In this document: positions 6,970 through 14,886 of the stretch, in pieces
How positions within the stretch are numbered: the stretch's first letter is position 1
Layout: each line of letters begins with the position of its first letter
Assembly: GCA_031401675.1 (NCBI GenBank)
Contig: JANNRR010000080.1
Span: forward strand, 1-22,114
DNA from: JANNRR01 sp031401675
Lineage (GTDB): Bacteria > Pseudomonadota > Alphaproteobacteria > Rhodobacterales > Rhodobacteraceae
Direction: 5' to 3'
DNA: 22,114 nucleotides
The notes under the pieces: generated by a model
The model's database searches: none
What the model saw: only the letters and a program-made list of their open reading frames with translations
What the model was told of the DNA's origin: nothing
Position numbers and translations under genes: made by a program

Positions 6970-7178
6970 ATCCTCCTGTTTTTCTTGCCGGATTTGATTT
7001 CAATCAAATCAGGGAGCGCCTTCCTGCCCCTTGGCAGGCGCGGGTAGTGCGCCAGCCCAGGCAGGCGCGCCCTGATTTCCCGAACAACGCACTCAACCCA
7101 ATCCCCCTTGCCCGACGGCTTACGCCTCTGGGCAACGTGCCGGGCGTCCGTCCACTGGACGGCCACCTGATCGGCCCG
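6970..7178 (+). repeat. Dispersed structured repeat, copy B
   Basis: Same orientation as copies A and C, inside the 629-bp gap between dnaJ and radC. The first hairpin (GATTTGAT/ATCAAATC, 6991-6998/7003-7010) is identical to copy A. The long inverted repeat has arms 7006-7025 and 7059-7078 with 18 of 20 pairs. Its sixth position is an A-T pair where copy A has an A-C mismatch. TTGCCC/GGGCAA and CCGTCC/GGACGG hairpins follow, and the last 36 or so bases before 7178 match copy A exactly. Outside the repeat the gap holds the dnaJ hairpin (6765-6799); 6800-6969 and 7179-7393 show no supportable gene. Confidence 0.85.
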
Positions 7179-7393
7179 GGCACTACCACATCGATCGGCG
7201 ACACAAGTGGCGAGGCGAAGGTGACTTGCTCAAGGCTCATCCCGCTCCGGCGCGCAGCGTCTTTGCCGGTCTGGGAAACCAACGCTTCAAAGTGAACCTT
7301 GCTTCCACTCCGCGCGGGAGTATTTTGTTGAAAAGGAAACCGGGCTCAAGAGTAGTTAACCCTTCATAAACCACGTTGCGCCACCCTGTCGCA

Positions 7394-8155
7394 ATGACCC
7401 GCCCCCGCGCCTTTTCCGAAGCCCCGCAGATGCAGTTCGAGCCGGATGAGGCCCCCGAACAGCCGCTGCCGCCGGGCAAGCTGCCATCCTACATCGCCGA
7501 TCACCGCAAACGCCTGCGCACCCGGTTCACCGAGGGCGGGGCGGCGGCCATGCCGGATTACGAACTGCTGGAACTGGTGCTGTTCCTGATCATCCCGCGT
7601 CAGGATGTGAAGCCGCTGGCGCGTCTGCTGCTGGATACGTTCGGCGATTTCAACCGGGTAATCTCGGCCCCGGTATCGCGCCTCAAAACCGTGGACGGCG
7701 TCGGCGAGGGGGTCATTGTCGGGCTGAAAACGCTGGAGGCGGCGGCGCAGCGGATGGCGCGCAGCAAGGTGATGCACAAGCCGGTGCTGTCCAGCTGGGC
7801 GGCGCTTCTGGACTATTGCCACACTTCGATGGCGCACCGCGAAACCGAGCAGTTTCGGGTGCTGTATCTGGACCGGAAAAACACCCTGATCGCCGATGAG
7901 GAACAGGCGCGCGGTACCGTCGATCATGTGCCGGTCTATCCGCGCGAAGTGGTGAAGCGGGCGCTGGAGCTGAACGCTTCGGCGTTGATCCTGGTGCACA
8001 ATCACCCGTCGGGTGATCCGACACCGTCCGACAGCGATATCGCCATGACCGCACAGGTGCAGGATGCGGCGACCGCCCTTGGGCTGTCGCTGCATGACCA
8101 CCTGATCATCGGCAAATCGCGCGAACTCAGTTTCCGGTCTTCGGGCTATCTTTAG
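7394..8155 (+). CDS. radC: RadC family JAB/MPN-domain protein
   Basis: RadC-family protein of 253 residues. Despite the name, a DNA-repair role for this family is not established; the fold is that of a JAMM metalloprotease-like domain. Seen: a basic N-terminal segment (DHRKRLRTRF, 37-46), a helix-hairpin-helix-like stretch with the TVDGVGEGV motif at 99-107, and the JAMM motif HNHPSGDPTPSDSD at 202-215 with candidate metal ligands H202, H204 and D215. The start chosen is the ATG at 7394. A TTG at 7376 would add six residues with no better ribosome-binding site. The last 29 bp overlap the 3' end of the convergent OmpA-domain gene. It is separated from dnaJ by repeat B and is probably transcribed on its own. 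Confidence 0.93.
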   Translation: MTRPRAFSEAPQMQFEPDEAPEQPLPPGKLPSYIADHRKRLRTRFTEGGAAAMPDYELLELVLFLIIPRQDVKPLARLLLDTFGDFNRVISAPVSRLKTVDGVGEGVIVGLKTLEAAAQRMARSKVMHKPVLSSWAALLDYCHTSMAHRETEQFRVLYLDRKNTLIADEEQARGTVDHVPVYPREVVKRALELNASALILVHNHPSGDPTPSDSDIAMTAQVQDAATALGLSLHDHLIIGKSRELSFRSSGYL

Positions 8156-9677
8156 CCACGCCGACCGCCGCTGGCCGAAGCCAGACCTCGACCCGGCGGT
8201 TGACCTCGGAGCCCAGGTCGGTATCGTCGCAGGCCATCGGCAGCGCCTCGCCGAACGCCTCGACCAGCAGCGCCACCTGATCGGCATCCAGCAGGGGTGC
8301 TGCGGCCAGCACCGCATCGCGCACCGCCTCGGCCCGCGCCCTCGACAGCCGCAGGTTGGCCGCAGCAGCGCCGCGCCCGTCGGAAAACCCGGCAAACACC
8401 AGCTCCTGCCCGTCATGCATCCCGGCCTCCAGCGCCCGCGCCAGTGCCAGCACATTGCCCTGCGACTGCGCATTCAACCCCCGCGCCCCGCCGTCGAACC
8501 GGAAGGTGGTGCTCAAGCGTTCGGCCCCGGCCATCACCGCCACCATGGCCTGCAGCGCCGCCAGATCGACCTCTGGCCCGGCCGCCGCGATGGCATCGGC
8601 CAGCCGCGCGCCCTGCGCCGCGACCCCGGTGCGGGCCGGCAACTGATCGGTCAGTCCGGCCGCGCCCACCGTCAGTTGCGCCTGCGGCGACGACAGCCAG
8701 TCCAGCAGATCGCGGATCACCGGGGCCTGCCGCCGGCCAGCGACATACAGGGTCAGTGGCAGCCCCAACGGGTAATCCTCGGCCTTGATCGCGCCCGGGG
8801 TCGCCCGCATCAGCACGCCGCAAGCGCCGCTCAGGTCCAGCGCCCGGACATTGCCGAGGTCCGAGGCGGCGGCGATGCCCAGCGCCCAGGGGTCGCGGGC
8901 CACCGCATCCACCAGATCACCGGGCGTCTCATGACGCAGCGCGGCGGCACTGGTCACCACCTGCAACCGGGCCTCCAGCGCCTGTTGCATCCCGGAACCG
9001 GCCGCCATGGCATGCAGAATGATCGGCGCATCCGGCCCGCCAAGGTCGGCCCAGTTCGTCACCTGCCCGGACAGGGCAGCGGCGAGCATGGGCAGGCTGA
9101 TCTGGCGCAGGGGATTGTAAGGGCTGACCACCGGCACGCCCGCATCCAGTGCCAGCACCTGCGCCTGCCCCGGTAACCCCGGCAAAGACCGCAGCGACAG
9201 CGCCAGATCGATCCGGCCCGCCTGCAGGTCGGCCAGTCCCTGATCGGTTTCGTCAAGCCGCAGGGTCAGCCGCGCGATCTGCAACCCGGTTGCGGCATCG
9301 CCAAGCAGAAAGCGCACGCCGTTGCCCGCCAGCAGCACCCGGTCCAGCGCATAGCCCTGTTGCACCGCAAACGCCTCGATCAGCGCTGGCAGCAGCCGGG
9401 CGGCGCCTTGCGGGGCGGCAATCGTCACCTCGGCGACAAAGGCGGTCAGGTCGGGGCAGCCCGGACCGGCACATACCACGCCCTGACCGTCCAGCGTCAG
9501 CAGTCCGTAGCCGGTCATCACCCGGTAGAACTCGCCGTCATAGCCTTCCATGGTGCCGTGCAGGGTGATCAGCCCGTCACGCGAGGTCAGCGTGACATCC
9601 TGCGCCCACAGCCCTTGCGCACCGAAGACAAGGAAAAGCGCGGCGAATATCGCCGCGCGTCGCAACATGGGTATCAT
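8127..9677 (-). CDS. Exported PstS-like substrate-binding protein with C-terminal OmpA domain
   Basis: Protein of 516 residues. A signal peptide is visible (two Arg, a hydrophobic core, and AQGLWA ending at about 25). The middle, roughly residues 80-340, resembles a phosphate-type periplasmic binding protein (AALSGQVTNWADLGG and DLLDWLSSPQAQ are typical PstS-like phrases). The end, about 385-502, is an OmpA-like peptidoglycan-binding domain: FSDGRG at 431-436, NLRLSRARA at 441-449 and NRRVEVWLR at 493-501. It is probably anchored to the cell wall in the periplasm. Whether it binds phosphate is unknown, and no pst transporter genes are nearby. It follows the unknown exported protein by 33 bp and is probably co-transcribed. 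Its 3' end overlaps radC. Confidence 0.85.
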   Translation of the reverse strand: MIPMLRRAAIFAALFLVFGAQGLWAQDVTLTSRDGLITLHGTMEGYDGEFYRVMTGYGLLTLDGQGVVCAGPGCPDLTAFVAEVTIAAPQGAARLLPALIEAFAVQQGYALDRVLLAGNGVRFLLGDAATGLQIARLTLRLDETDQGLADLQAGRIDLALSLRSLPGLPGQAQVLALDAGVPVVSPYNPLRQISLPMLAAALSGQVTNWADLGGPDAPIILHAMAAGSGMQQALEARLQVVTSAAALRHETPGDLVDAVARDPWALGIAAASDLGNVRALDLSGACGVLMRATPGAIKAEDYPLGLPLTLYVAGRRQAPVIRDLLDWLSSPQAQLTVGAAGLTDQLPARTGVAAQGARLADAIAAAGPEVDLAALQAMVAVMAGAERLSTTFRFDGGARGLNAQSQGNVLALARALEAGMHDGQELVFAGFSDGRGAAAANLRLSRARAEAVRDAVLAAAPLLDADQVALLVEAFGEALPMACDDTDLGSEVNRRVEVWLRPAAVGVAKDSPKTGN

Positions 9678-9710
9678 GGGTCCGCCAGTGAACCGAAGTC
9701 GGGGCCTGCG

Positions 9711-10733
9711 TCAGTTGCGGGCGATCTTCACGTCTGGCAGCAGGTTTTTCAAGACCACAAAGTCACCGATGGTGTCGCAGCCCGGCATTGCCAGCATCAG
9801 GTCGACGATCTTGACCGGCAGTCCGGCATGCGCCTCCAGCGTTTCACCCAGCATGTCGCGGCCGCAGGTCGCGGCGCTGACCTCGGCCTCGATGCTCAGG
9901 CGCACGACGCCCTGGCGCTGGCTGCGGCCCGACGGAAAGGTGTAGACCTCGGCCAGCATCGGCAACAGCACCGTGTCATCGCCCAACAGGCTCAGGAAGC
10001 CGCCGGTCGCCTGCTTGGCAAACCCCGGGGTCCGCGGCCGCCCGGCCGAAACGTGCCCGGCGTCGCCATAGTCGGCCCCGAACTCAAAGGCGTGCAGCTG
10101 AAACGCATCGTCGCCCTGCCATTGCACCGCCAGCCGGTCAAACCCGGCCAGCGCCGGCACGGCGATATCAGCCTCGGCCAGTGCCCCGTCTGCCAGCACC
10201 ACGCTGAAATGCGCCGCTTGCGCCATCGCCGGGATCGCAGCCGTCATCATGCCGCTGTCAGAGGTGACGGCGGTGACCGCCAGCCCGGAATGCCTGATCA
10301 CTACCCGGGCATTGCTGTGGCAGGGCGCGTTCAGGGTCAGCCCGACCATTGCCGCGTCCAGCGCCACCAGCGACAGGCTCGGGGTGCAGCTCACCACCGG
10401 GGCGGCCCCGATGACCGGGTCTGCCATCGGCGCCGGCATCGGCTGGGCCGATGGTACTGGCATTGGTTCCGGCGTCAGTTTGGCCATCGGCGCAACCAGC
10501 TTGGGTTTGGCTGCCAGATCGGGGGCGATCACAGTGGTCGATGACCCGGCCAGCGGCGTGATCGCCACCGGCTCCATGTCGGTTGCCAGATCAAGCGCCG
10601 CCAGTTCGGTGGCGTCCGGCTTTTGCGCCGGCGATCCGCCGATGAACGGCGTGCCGTTCTGCATCAGATGCCCGGTCGCAGCGGCCAGAAAGAACGTGGC
10701 CCCGACCATGATAGCCCTGCGTTTGATTTGCAT
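9711..10733 (-). CDS. Conserved exported or membrane-anchored protein of unknown function
   Basis: I recognise no domain in these 340 residues. Visible: basic N-terminus (QIKRR), a single hydrophobic segment at about 8-24 (signal peptide or anchor), a Pro/Ala/Met-rich region at about 80-112, and a C-terminal region of about 230 residues with mixed beta character. There are four cysteines (116, 138, 290, 319) that could pair outside the cytosol. The start at 10733 is decided by GGAGG at 10739-10743, spaced 5 nt; the frame runs five codons further to a TTG with no such site. It sits between secA and the OmpA-domain gene on the same strand, 33 bp ahead of the latter. Proteins at this position are sometimes labelled translocase, probably only because of the secA neighbour; the sequence does not support that. 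Confidence 0.8.
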   Translation of the reverse strand: MQIKRRAIMVGATFFLAAATGHLMQNGTPFIGGSPAQKPDATELAALDLATDMEPVAITPLAGSSTTVIAPDLAAKPKLVAPMAKLTPEPMPVPSAQPMPAPMADPVIGAAPVVSCTPSLSLVALDAAMVGLTLNAPCHSNARVVIRHSGLAVTAVTSDSGMMTAAIPAMAQAAHFSVVLADGALAEADIAVPALAGFDRLAVQWQGDDAFQLHAFEFGADYGDAGHVSAGRPRTPGFAKQATGGFLSLLGDDTVLLPMLAEVYTFPSGRSQRQGVVRLSIEAEVSAATCGRDMLGETLEAHAGLPVKIVDLMLAMPGCDTIGDFVVLKNLLPDVKIARN

Positions 10734-10976
10734 TCCCGCCTCCAGCAATGGAATTCGATGCGGTCACGCTAGGGGGGAAAAGGGGCAACGCCATGACGCG
10801 GACAAGGCATTTCAACCGGCACGTGCCGGCCCGGGTCGCGCAACAATGGCACGGGTCAGGTCGATTTTCGCCAGCAATTAACCAATTCCGCCCGAAAGCG
10901 CATCGGCATTTCGCCGCATTTCAGCCATTTCGGCGCACAACTGGCCGAACAGCGGCACAACTGCGCCGCGATTCGG

Positions 10977-13751
10977 TCAGGCGATCTTGCCGTGGCAATG
11001 CTTGAACTTGTCGCCCGAACCGCAGGGGCAGGGGTCGTTGCGCCCGGGATTGCCCCAGGTTGCCGGATCGGCTTCGTCAAAACCGGCCAGCCGCTGGCCC
11101 GCCGCCATTGGTGCCGGTGCCAACGGCACTGCCGCCAACGCCGCTGGGGTCAATGCCGCCGGTGCCAACGCCGCCGACGCCGCAACCGGCACCCGCACCA
11201 CTTGCTGCGCCTGCAATTGCGCCTGCTGCTGCGCCACCAGCTGCCGCATCATGGTGTCCTGCTCTTCCTGGGTCAGCGGCCGGATCTGCCCCAGTTTCTG
11301 GGTCACATCGACCCGCAGCGCGTTGAGCATCGACTCGAACAGCCCGAAACCCTCAGACTTGTACTCGTTCAGCGGGTCGCGCTGCGCATAGCCGCGAAAG
11401 CCGACGACAGACCGCAGATGCTCCAGCGTCAGCAGATGCTCGCGCCACTTGCCATCGATGGTCTGCAACAACAGCTGCTTTTCGATGTTGCGCATGGTCT
11501 CGGGGCCAAAGGCCGCCGCCTTTTCAGCCATAAGCTTGTCCGACGCTTCGACAATGCGCTCGCGCATTACCTGATGGTCGACGCCTTCCTCTTTCGCCCA
11601 GGCCATGACCGGAACGTTGACGCCCAGCCGCTCGATGCAGGCCGCATACAGCCCCTCGGCATCCCATTGTTCGGCATAGGCCTTTGGCGGCAGATGCACG
11701 TCGATCAGGTCGTCGATCACCTGATGCCGCATGTCCAGCACGATCTCTTCCAGATCGGCCGCCTCCATGATTTCGCGCCGCTGGCCGAATATCACCTTGC
11801 GCTGATCGTTCATCACATCGTCGAACTTCAGCAACTGCTTGCGGATGTCGAAGTTGCGGCCCTCGACCTTGGCCTGCGCCTTCTCCAGCGACTTGTTCAC
11901 CCACGGGTGAATGATCGCCTCGCCTTCCTTCATCCCCAGCGACGACAGCACCTTGTCCAGCCGTTCGGACCCGAAAATCCGCATCAGATCGTCTTCCAGG
12001 CTCAGAAAGAACGACGACCGTCCCGGATCGCCCTGCCGCCCGGACCGGCCGCGCAGTTGGTTGTCGATCCGACGGCTTTCGTGCCGTTCCGTCGCCAGCA
12101 CATACAGCCCGCCCGCCGCGATCACCGCCGCCTTTTCCGCCGCATGATCCGCCTCGATCCGGGCCCGCACTTCATCGGGATGCAGGCTCGGGTCGGCGGC
12201 AATCGCCTCCAGCACCAGCATTTCCACGTTGCCGCCCAACTGGATGTCGGTACCGCGCCCGGCCATGTTGGTGGCAATCGTCACCTGCCCCAGCTTGCCG
12301 GCATCGGCCACGATCTTGGCCTCCTGCTCGTGCTGGCGGGCATTCAGCACATTGTGCGGCACCCCGGCCTTTTTCAGCATGTCCGACAGGAATTCCGATT
12401 TCTCGATGCTGGTGGTGCCGACCAGCAACGGCTGGCCCAAACCGTTCGCCTCCTGAATGGCCTTGACCACCGCCTCGTATTTCTCGCGGCCGGTACGGTA
12501 GACGGCGTCATGCTCGTCCTTGCGCAGCACCGGCTGGTTGGTCGGCACCTCGACCACGCCCAGCTTGTAGATCTCGGCAAACTCCTCGGCCTCGGTGGTT
12601 GCCGTTCCGGTCATCCCGGCCAGTTTCTGGTACAGCCGGAAATAATTCTGAAAGGTGACAGAGGCCAGGGTCACGTTCTCGGCCTGGATCTTGACGCTTT
12701 CCTTGGCCTCGATCGCCTGATGCAGCCCGTCCGACAGCCGCCGGCCCTTCATCATCCGGCCGGTAAACTCGTCGATCAGCACCACCTCGTTGTCGCGGAC
12801 AATGTAATCCTTGTCCTTTGAAAACAGCTTGTGCGCCCGCAGCCCCTGATTGACGTGATGCACGATGGTGGTGGATTCCGGGTCGTACAACGACTGCTCG
12901 CCCGGCAGGATGCCCGCCGCATGCAGCCGCTGTTCCAGAAACTCGTTGCCATCCTCGGTATAGGTGACGTTGCGGGTCTTTTCATCCAGCTTGAAATGGG
13001 CCTCGGTCAGCTCGGGGATCAGCACGTCGATGGTCTTGTACAGTTCCGACCGGTCCGACGACGGCCCGGAAATGATCAGCGGCGTCCGCGCCTCGTCGAT
13101 CAGGATGCTGTCCACCTCGTCGACAATCGCATAGAAATGGCCGCGCTGGTTCATGTCCTTCAGGTCAGACTTCATGTTGTCGCGCAGATAGTCGAAGCCC
13201 AGCTCGTTGTTGGTGGCATAGGTGATGTCGGCACCGTAGGCCGTGCGCTTTTCGTCTTCGGGCTGCTGCGGATAGACCACGCCGGTGCTCATGCCCAGTT
13301 TGGCATAGACCTTGCCCATCCATTCCGCATCGCGCTTGGCCAGATAGTCGTTGACCGTCACGATATGCACGCCTTTGCCCGCCAGCCCGTTCAGATAGGC
13401 CGGGAACGTCGCCACCAGCGTCTTGCCCTCGCCGGTCTTCATCTCGGCGATATTGCCCTGATGCAGGAAAATCCCGCCCATCAGCTGCACATCGAACGCC
13501 CGCAGGCCAAGCGCCCGCTTTGCCGCCTCGCGGCAATTGGCAAAACCTTCCGGCAGCAGGTCGTCCAGGCTCTCCCCCGCCGCCACCCGCGCCCTGAACG
13601 CCGCGGTCTTCTCGATGATCTGCGCGTCGGTCAGCGCGGCAAAGTCAGGCTCCAGCGCCGTGATCCGGGCCACCAGCGGGCGGGTCGATTTGATCTTGCG
13701 GTCATTCTGCGTGCCAAAGACTTTCCTGGCGAGTGTTCCAAAGCCCAGCAT
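10977..13751 (-). CDS. secA: Preprotein translocase ATPase SecA
   Basis: Motor ATPase of 924 residues that pushes unfolded preproteins through SecYEG. Seen: Walker A region MKTGEGKT at 104-111, DEAD-type box DEVD at 211-214, the DEARTPLIISG motif just after it, the motif VI-type GRSGRQGDPG, and a C-terminal SEC-C zinc site with C908, C910, C919 and H920 (pattern CxCx8CH), which binds SecB and phospholipid. Length fits alphaproteobacterial SecA. The start is the ATG at 13751 (MLGFGTLARKVFG) with GGAG five nt upstream; the frame stays open further but only as a shadow of the parvulin gene. An Ala/Pro-rich linker precedes the zinc site. The gene is divergent from the parvulin gene, with 184 bp between them. 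Confidence 0.98.
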   Translation of the reverse strand: MLGFGTLARKVFGTQNDRKIKSTRPLVARITALEPDFAALTDAQIIEKTAAFRARVAAGESLDDLLPEGFANCREAAKRALGLRAFDVQLMGGIFLHQGNIAEMKTGEGKTLVATFPAYLNGLAGKGVHIVTVNDYLAKRDAEWMGKVYAKLGMSTGVVYPQQPEDEKRTAYGADITYATNNELGFDYLRDNMKSDLKDMNQRGHFYAIVDEVDSILIDEARTPLIISGPSSDRSELYKTIDVLIPELTEAHFKLDEKTRNVTYTEDGNEFLEQRLHAAGILPGEQSLYDPESTTIVHHVNQGLRAHKLFSKDKDYIVRDNEVVLIDEFTGRMMKGRRLSDGLHQAIEAKESVKIQAENVTLASVTFQNYFRLYQKLAGMTGTATTEAEEFAEIYKLGVVEVPTNQPVLRKDEHDAVYRTGREKYEAVVKAIQEANGLGQPLLVGTTSIEKSEFLSDMLKKAGVPHNVLNARQHEQEAKIVADAGKLGQVTIATNMAGRGTDIQLGGNVEMLVLEAIAADPSLHPDEVRARIEADHAAEKAAVIAAGGLYVLATERHESRRIDNQLRGRSGRQGDPGRSSFFLSLEDDLMRIFGSERLDKVLSSLGMKEGEAIIHPWVNKSLEKAQAKVEGRNFDIRKQLLKFDDVMNDQRKVIFGQRREIMEAADLEEIVLDMRHQVIDDLIDVHLPPKAYAEQWDAEGLYAACIERLGVNVPVMAWAKEEGVDHQVMRERIVEASDKLMAEKAAAFGPETMRNIEKQLLLQTIDGKWREHLLTLEHLRSVVGFRGYAQRDPLNEYKSEGFGLFESMLNALRVDVTQKLGQIRPLTQEEQDTMMRQLVAQQQAQLQAQQVVRVPVAASAALAPAALTPAALAAVPLAPAPMAAGQRLAGFDEADPATWGNPGRNDPCPCGSGDKFKHCHGKIA
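11112..11187 (-). repeat. Degenerate tandem repeat encoding the Ala/Pro linker of SecA
   Basis: The stretch is built from imperfect 15-18-nt units around GCCAACGCCGC (plus-strand reading). It encodes the Ala/Pro/Leu-rich segment between the helical C-terminal domain and the zinc site. Such linkers vary in length among relatives, and slippage in this repeat could explain that. Confidence 0.5.
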
Positions 13752-13797
13752 TTTTTCTCCGCTTGGCGCAATTGACGGCATCGTGTGAGGCTTTGCC

Positions 13798-13826
13798 TTG
13801 CCCGATCCGAACGCCTTGCCTAGAAC
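13798..13826 (+). promoter_or_regulatory. Candidate sigma-70 promoter for the parvulin-argJ transcript
   Basis: TTGCCC (13798-13803) and TAGAAC (13821-13826) with a 17-bp spacer lie in the secA/parvulin divergent gap, about 110 bp before the parvulin ATG. The match is partial. I found no convincing counterpart for secA on the other strand. Confidence 0.3.
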
Positions 13827-13935
13827 AGCGCTGGAACGGGCGGACCCGCATTCACCAGACCCATGCGCGATGTAAGGGGCGACCGTCAGAGTGTCAACGC
13901 CGCGCACAGTCGCGGCCCGAGCCGGAGTTGCAGGG

Positions 13936-14856
13936 ATGTCTGATTTGTCAAAGGTCTGGTCGGGCCTGACCGTGATCGCACTGGCGTCGCTGGTCGCCTC
14001 GGTCGCTTGGGCCGAAGATGCCGCAGTCGCGCCCGAGCCTGCCGCCGAAGCCACAACCGCCGCCCAGCCCGTCAGCGCCGATACCGCCAGTGCCGATACC
14101 ATTGTGGCAACCGTCAACGGCACCGCCATCACGCTTGGTCATATGGTCGTGTTGCGCGCCCAGTTGCCCGCCGAATATCAGAACCTGCCCGACGACGTGT
14201 TGTTCAGCGGCATTCTGGACCAGCTTGTCCAGCAAACCGCTCTGTCGCAGTCGATGGAGCCTGTCATCACCCGGCGTGACGCGCTGGCGATGGAAAATGA
14301 CCGGCGCTCCTACCTGGCCGGTGCCGCGATCGAAGCCGCGTCCGCCATGGAAATCACCGAAGAGGCGCTGCAGGCCCTCTATACGGAACGCTATGCCTCG
14401 GTCGAACCCGCCCGCGAATTCCATGCCGCCCATATTCTGGTCGCCACCGAAGACGAAGCCAGGGCGCTGAAGGCCGAGATCGACGCCGGTGCCGATTTCG
14501 CCGAAGTGGCGATGGAACATTCCAGCGACGGCGCTGCGGCGGGTGGCGGTGATCTGGGCTGGTTCGGCCTTGGCATGATGGTCAAGGAGTTCGAGGACGC
14601 GGTGGTGTCGATGCAGGCCGGGCAGGTGTCGGACCCGGTGCAGACCCAGTTCGGCTGGCATCTGGTCAAGCTGACGGAAACCCGTTCCATCGCCGCCCCG
14701 GCCCTGGCCGATGTGCGCGAGGAACTTCTGACCGAAGCCCGGCAAAAAGCTGTCGAGACGCGGATTGCCGAACTGACCGCCGCCGCAAACGTCAGCCGCG
14801 CGGTCGAAGGGATTGACCCGGCAATCCTTCGCGATCAGACACTGCTGGCGAACTGA
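13936..14856 (+). CDS. Exported parvulin-type peptidyl-prolyl cis-trans isomerase
   Basis: Protein of 306 residues that isomerises proline peptide bonds, probably during folding of exported proteins in the periplasm. Seen: a signal peptide ending in ASVAWA (residue 26), an Ala-rich spacer to about 53, an N-terminal chaperone-like region (54-155) of the PrsA/SurA kind, and one parvulin domain at about 161-251. That domain carries AAHILVATEDEA, FAEVAMEHSSDGAAAGGGDLG and FGWHLVKL, the usual sequence blocks. The start is the ATG at 13936 with GGAG 8 nt upstream; a GTG 15 codons earlier would put a long tail before the signal peptide. It stands divergent from secA, which fits a role after Sec export, and argJ follows after 30 bp. 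Confidence 0.9.
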   Translation: MSDLSKVWSGLTVIALASLVASVAWAEDAAVAPEPAAEATTAAQPVSADTASADTIVATVNGTAITLGHMVVLRAQLPAEYQNLPDDVLFSGILDQLVQQTALSQSMEPVITRRDALAMENDRRSYLAGAAIEAASAMEITEEALQALYTERYASVEPAREFHAAHILVATEDEARALKAEIDAGADFAEVAMEHSSDGAAAGGGDLGWFGLGMMVKEFEDAVVSMQAGQVSDPVQTQFGWHLVKLTETRSIAAPALADVREELLTEARQKAVETRIAELTAAANVSRAVEGIDPAILRDQTLLAN

Positions 14857-14886
14857 TCAGCAGCAGACCGGCAAGGAGGGCGGGCG

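Noticed and set aside
6768..7166. 132-codon minus-strand frame through repeat B, with a PDLIEIKSGKKNRR-like phrase also seen in copy A
   Set aside because: The shared phrase is just the translated repeat; copy C does not keep it, and there is no ribosome-binding site.
10992..12821. 609-codon plus-strand frame opposite secA
   Set aside because: Antisense to secA with a His/Arg/Gln-rich composition typical of shadow frames.
13752..13935. SecM-like arrest peptide or secA leader ORF
   Set aside because: No short open frame with a plausible start and arrest motif was seen on the minus strand upstream of secA.
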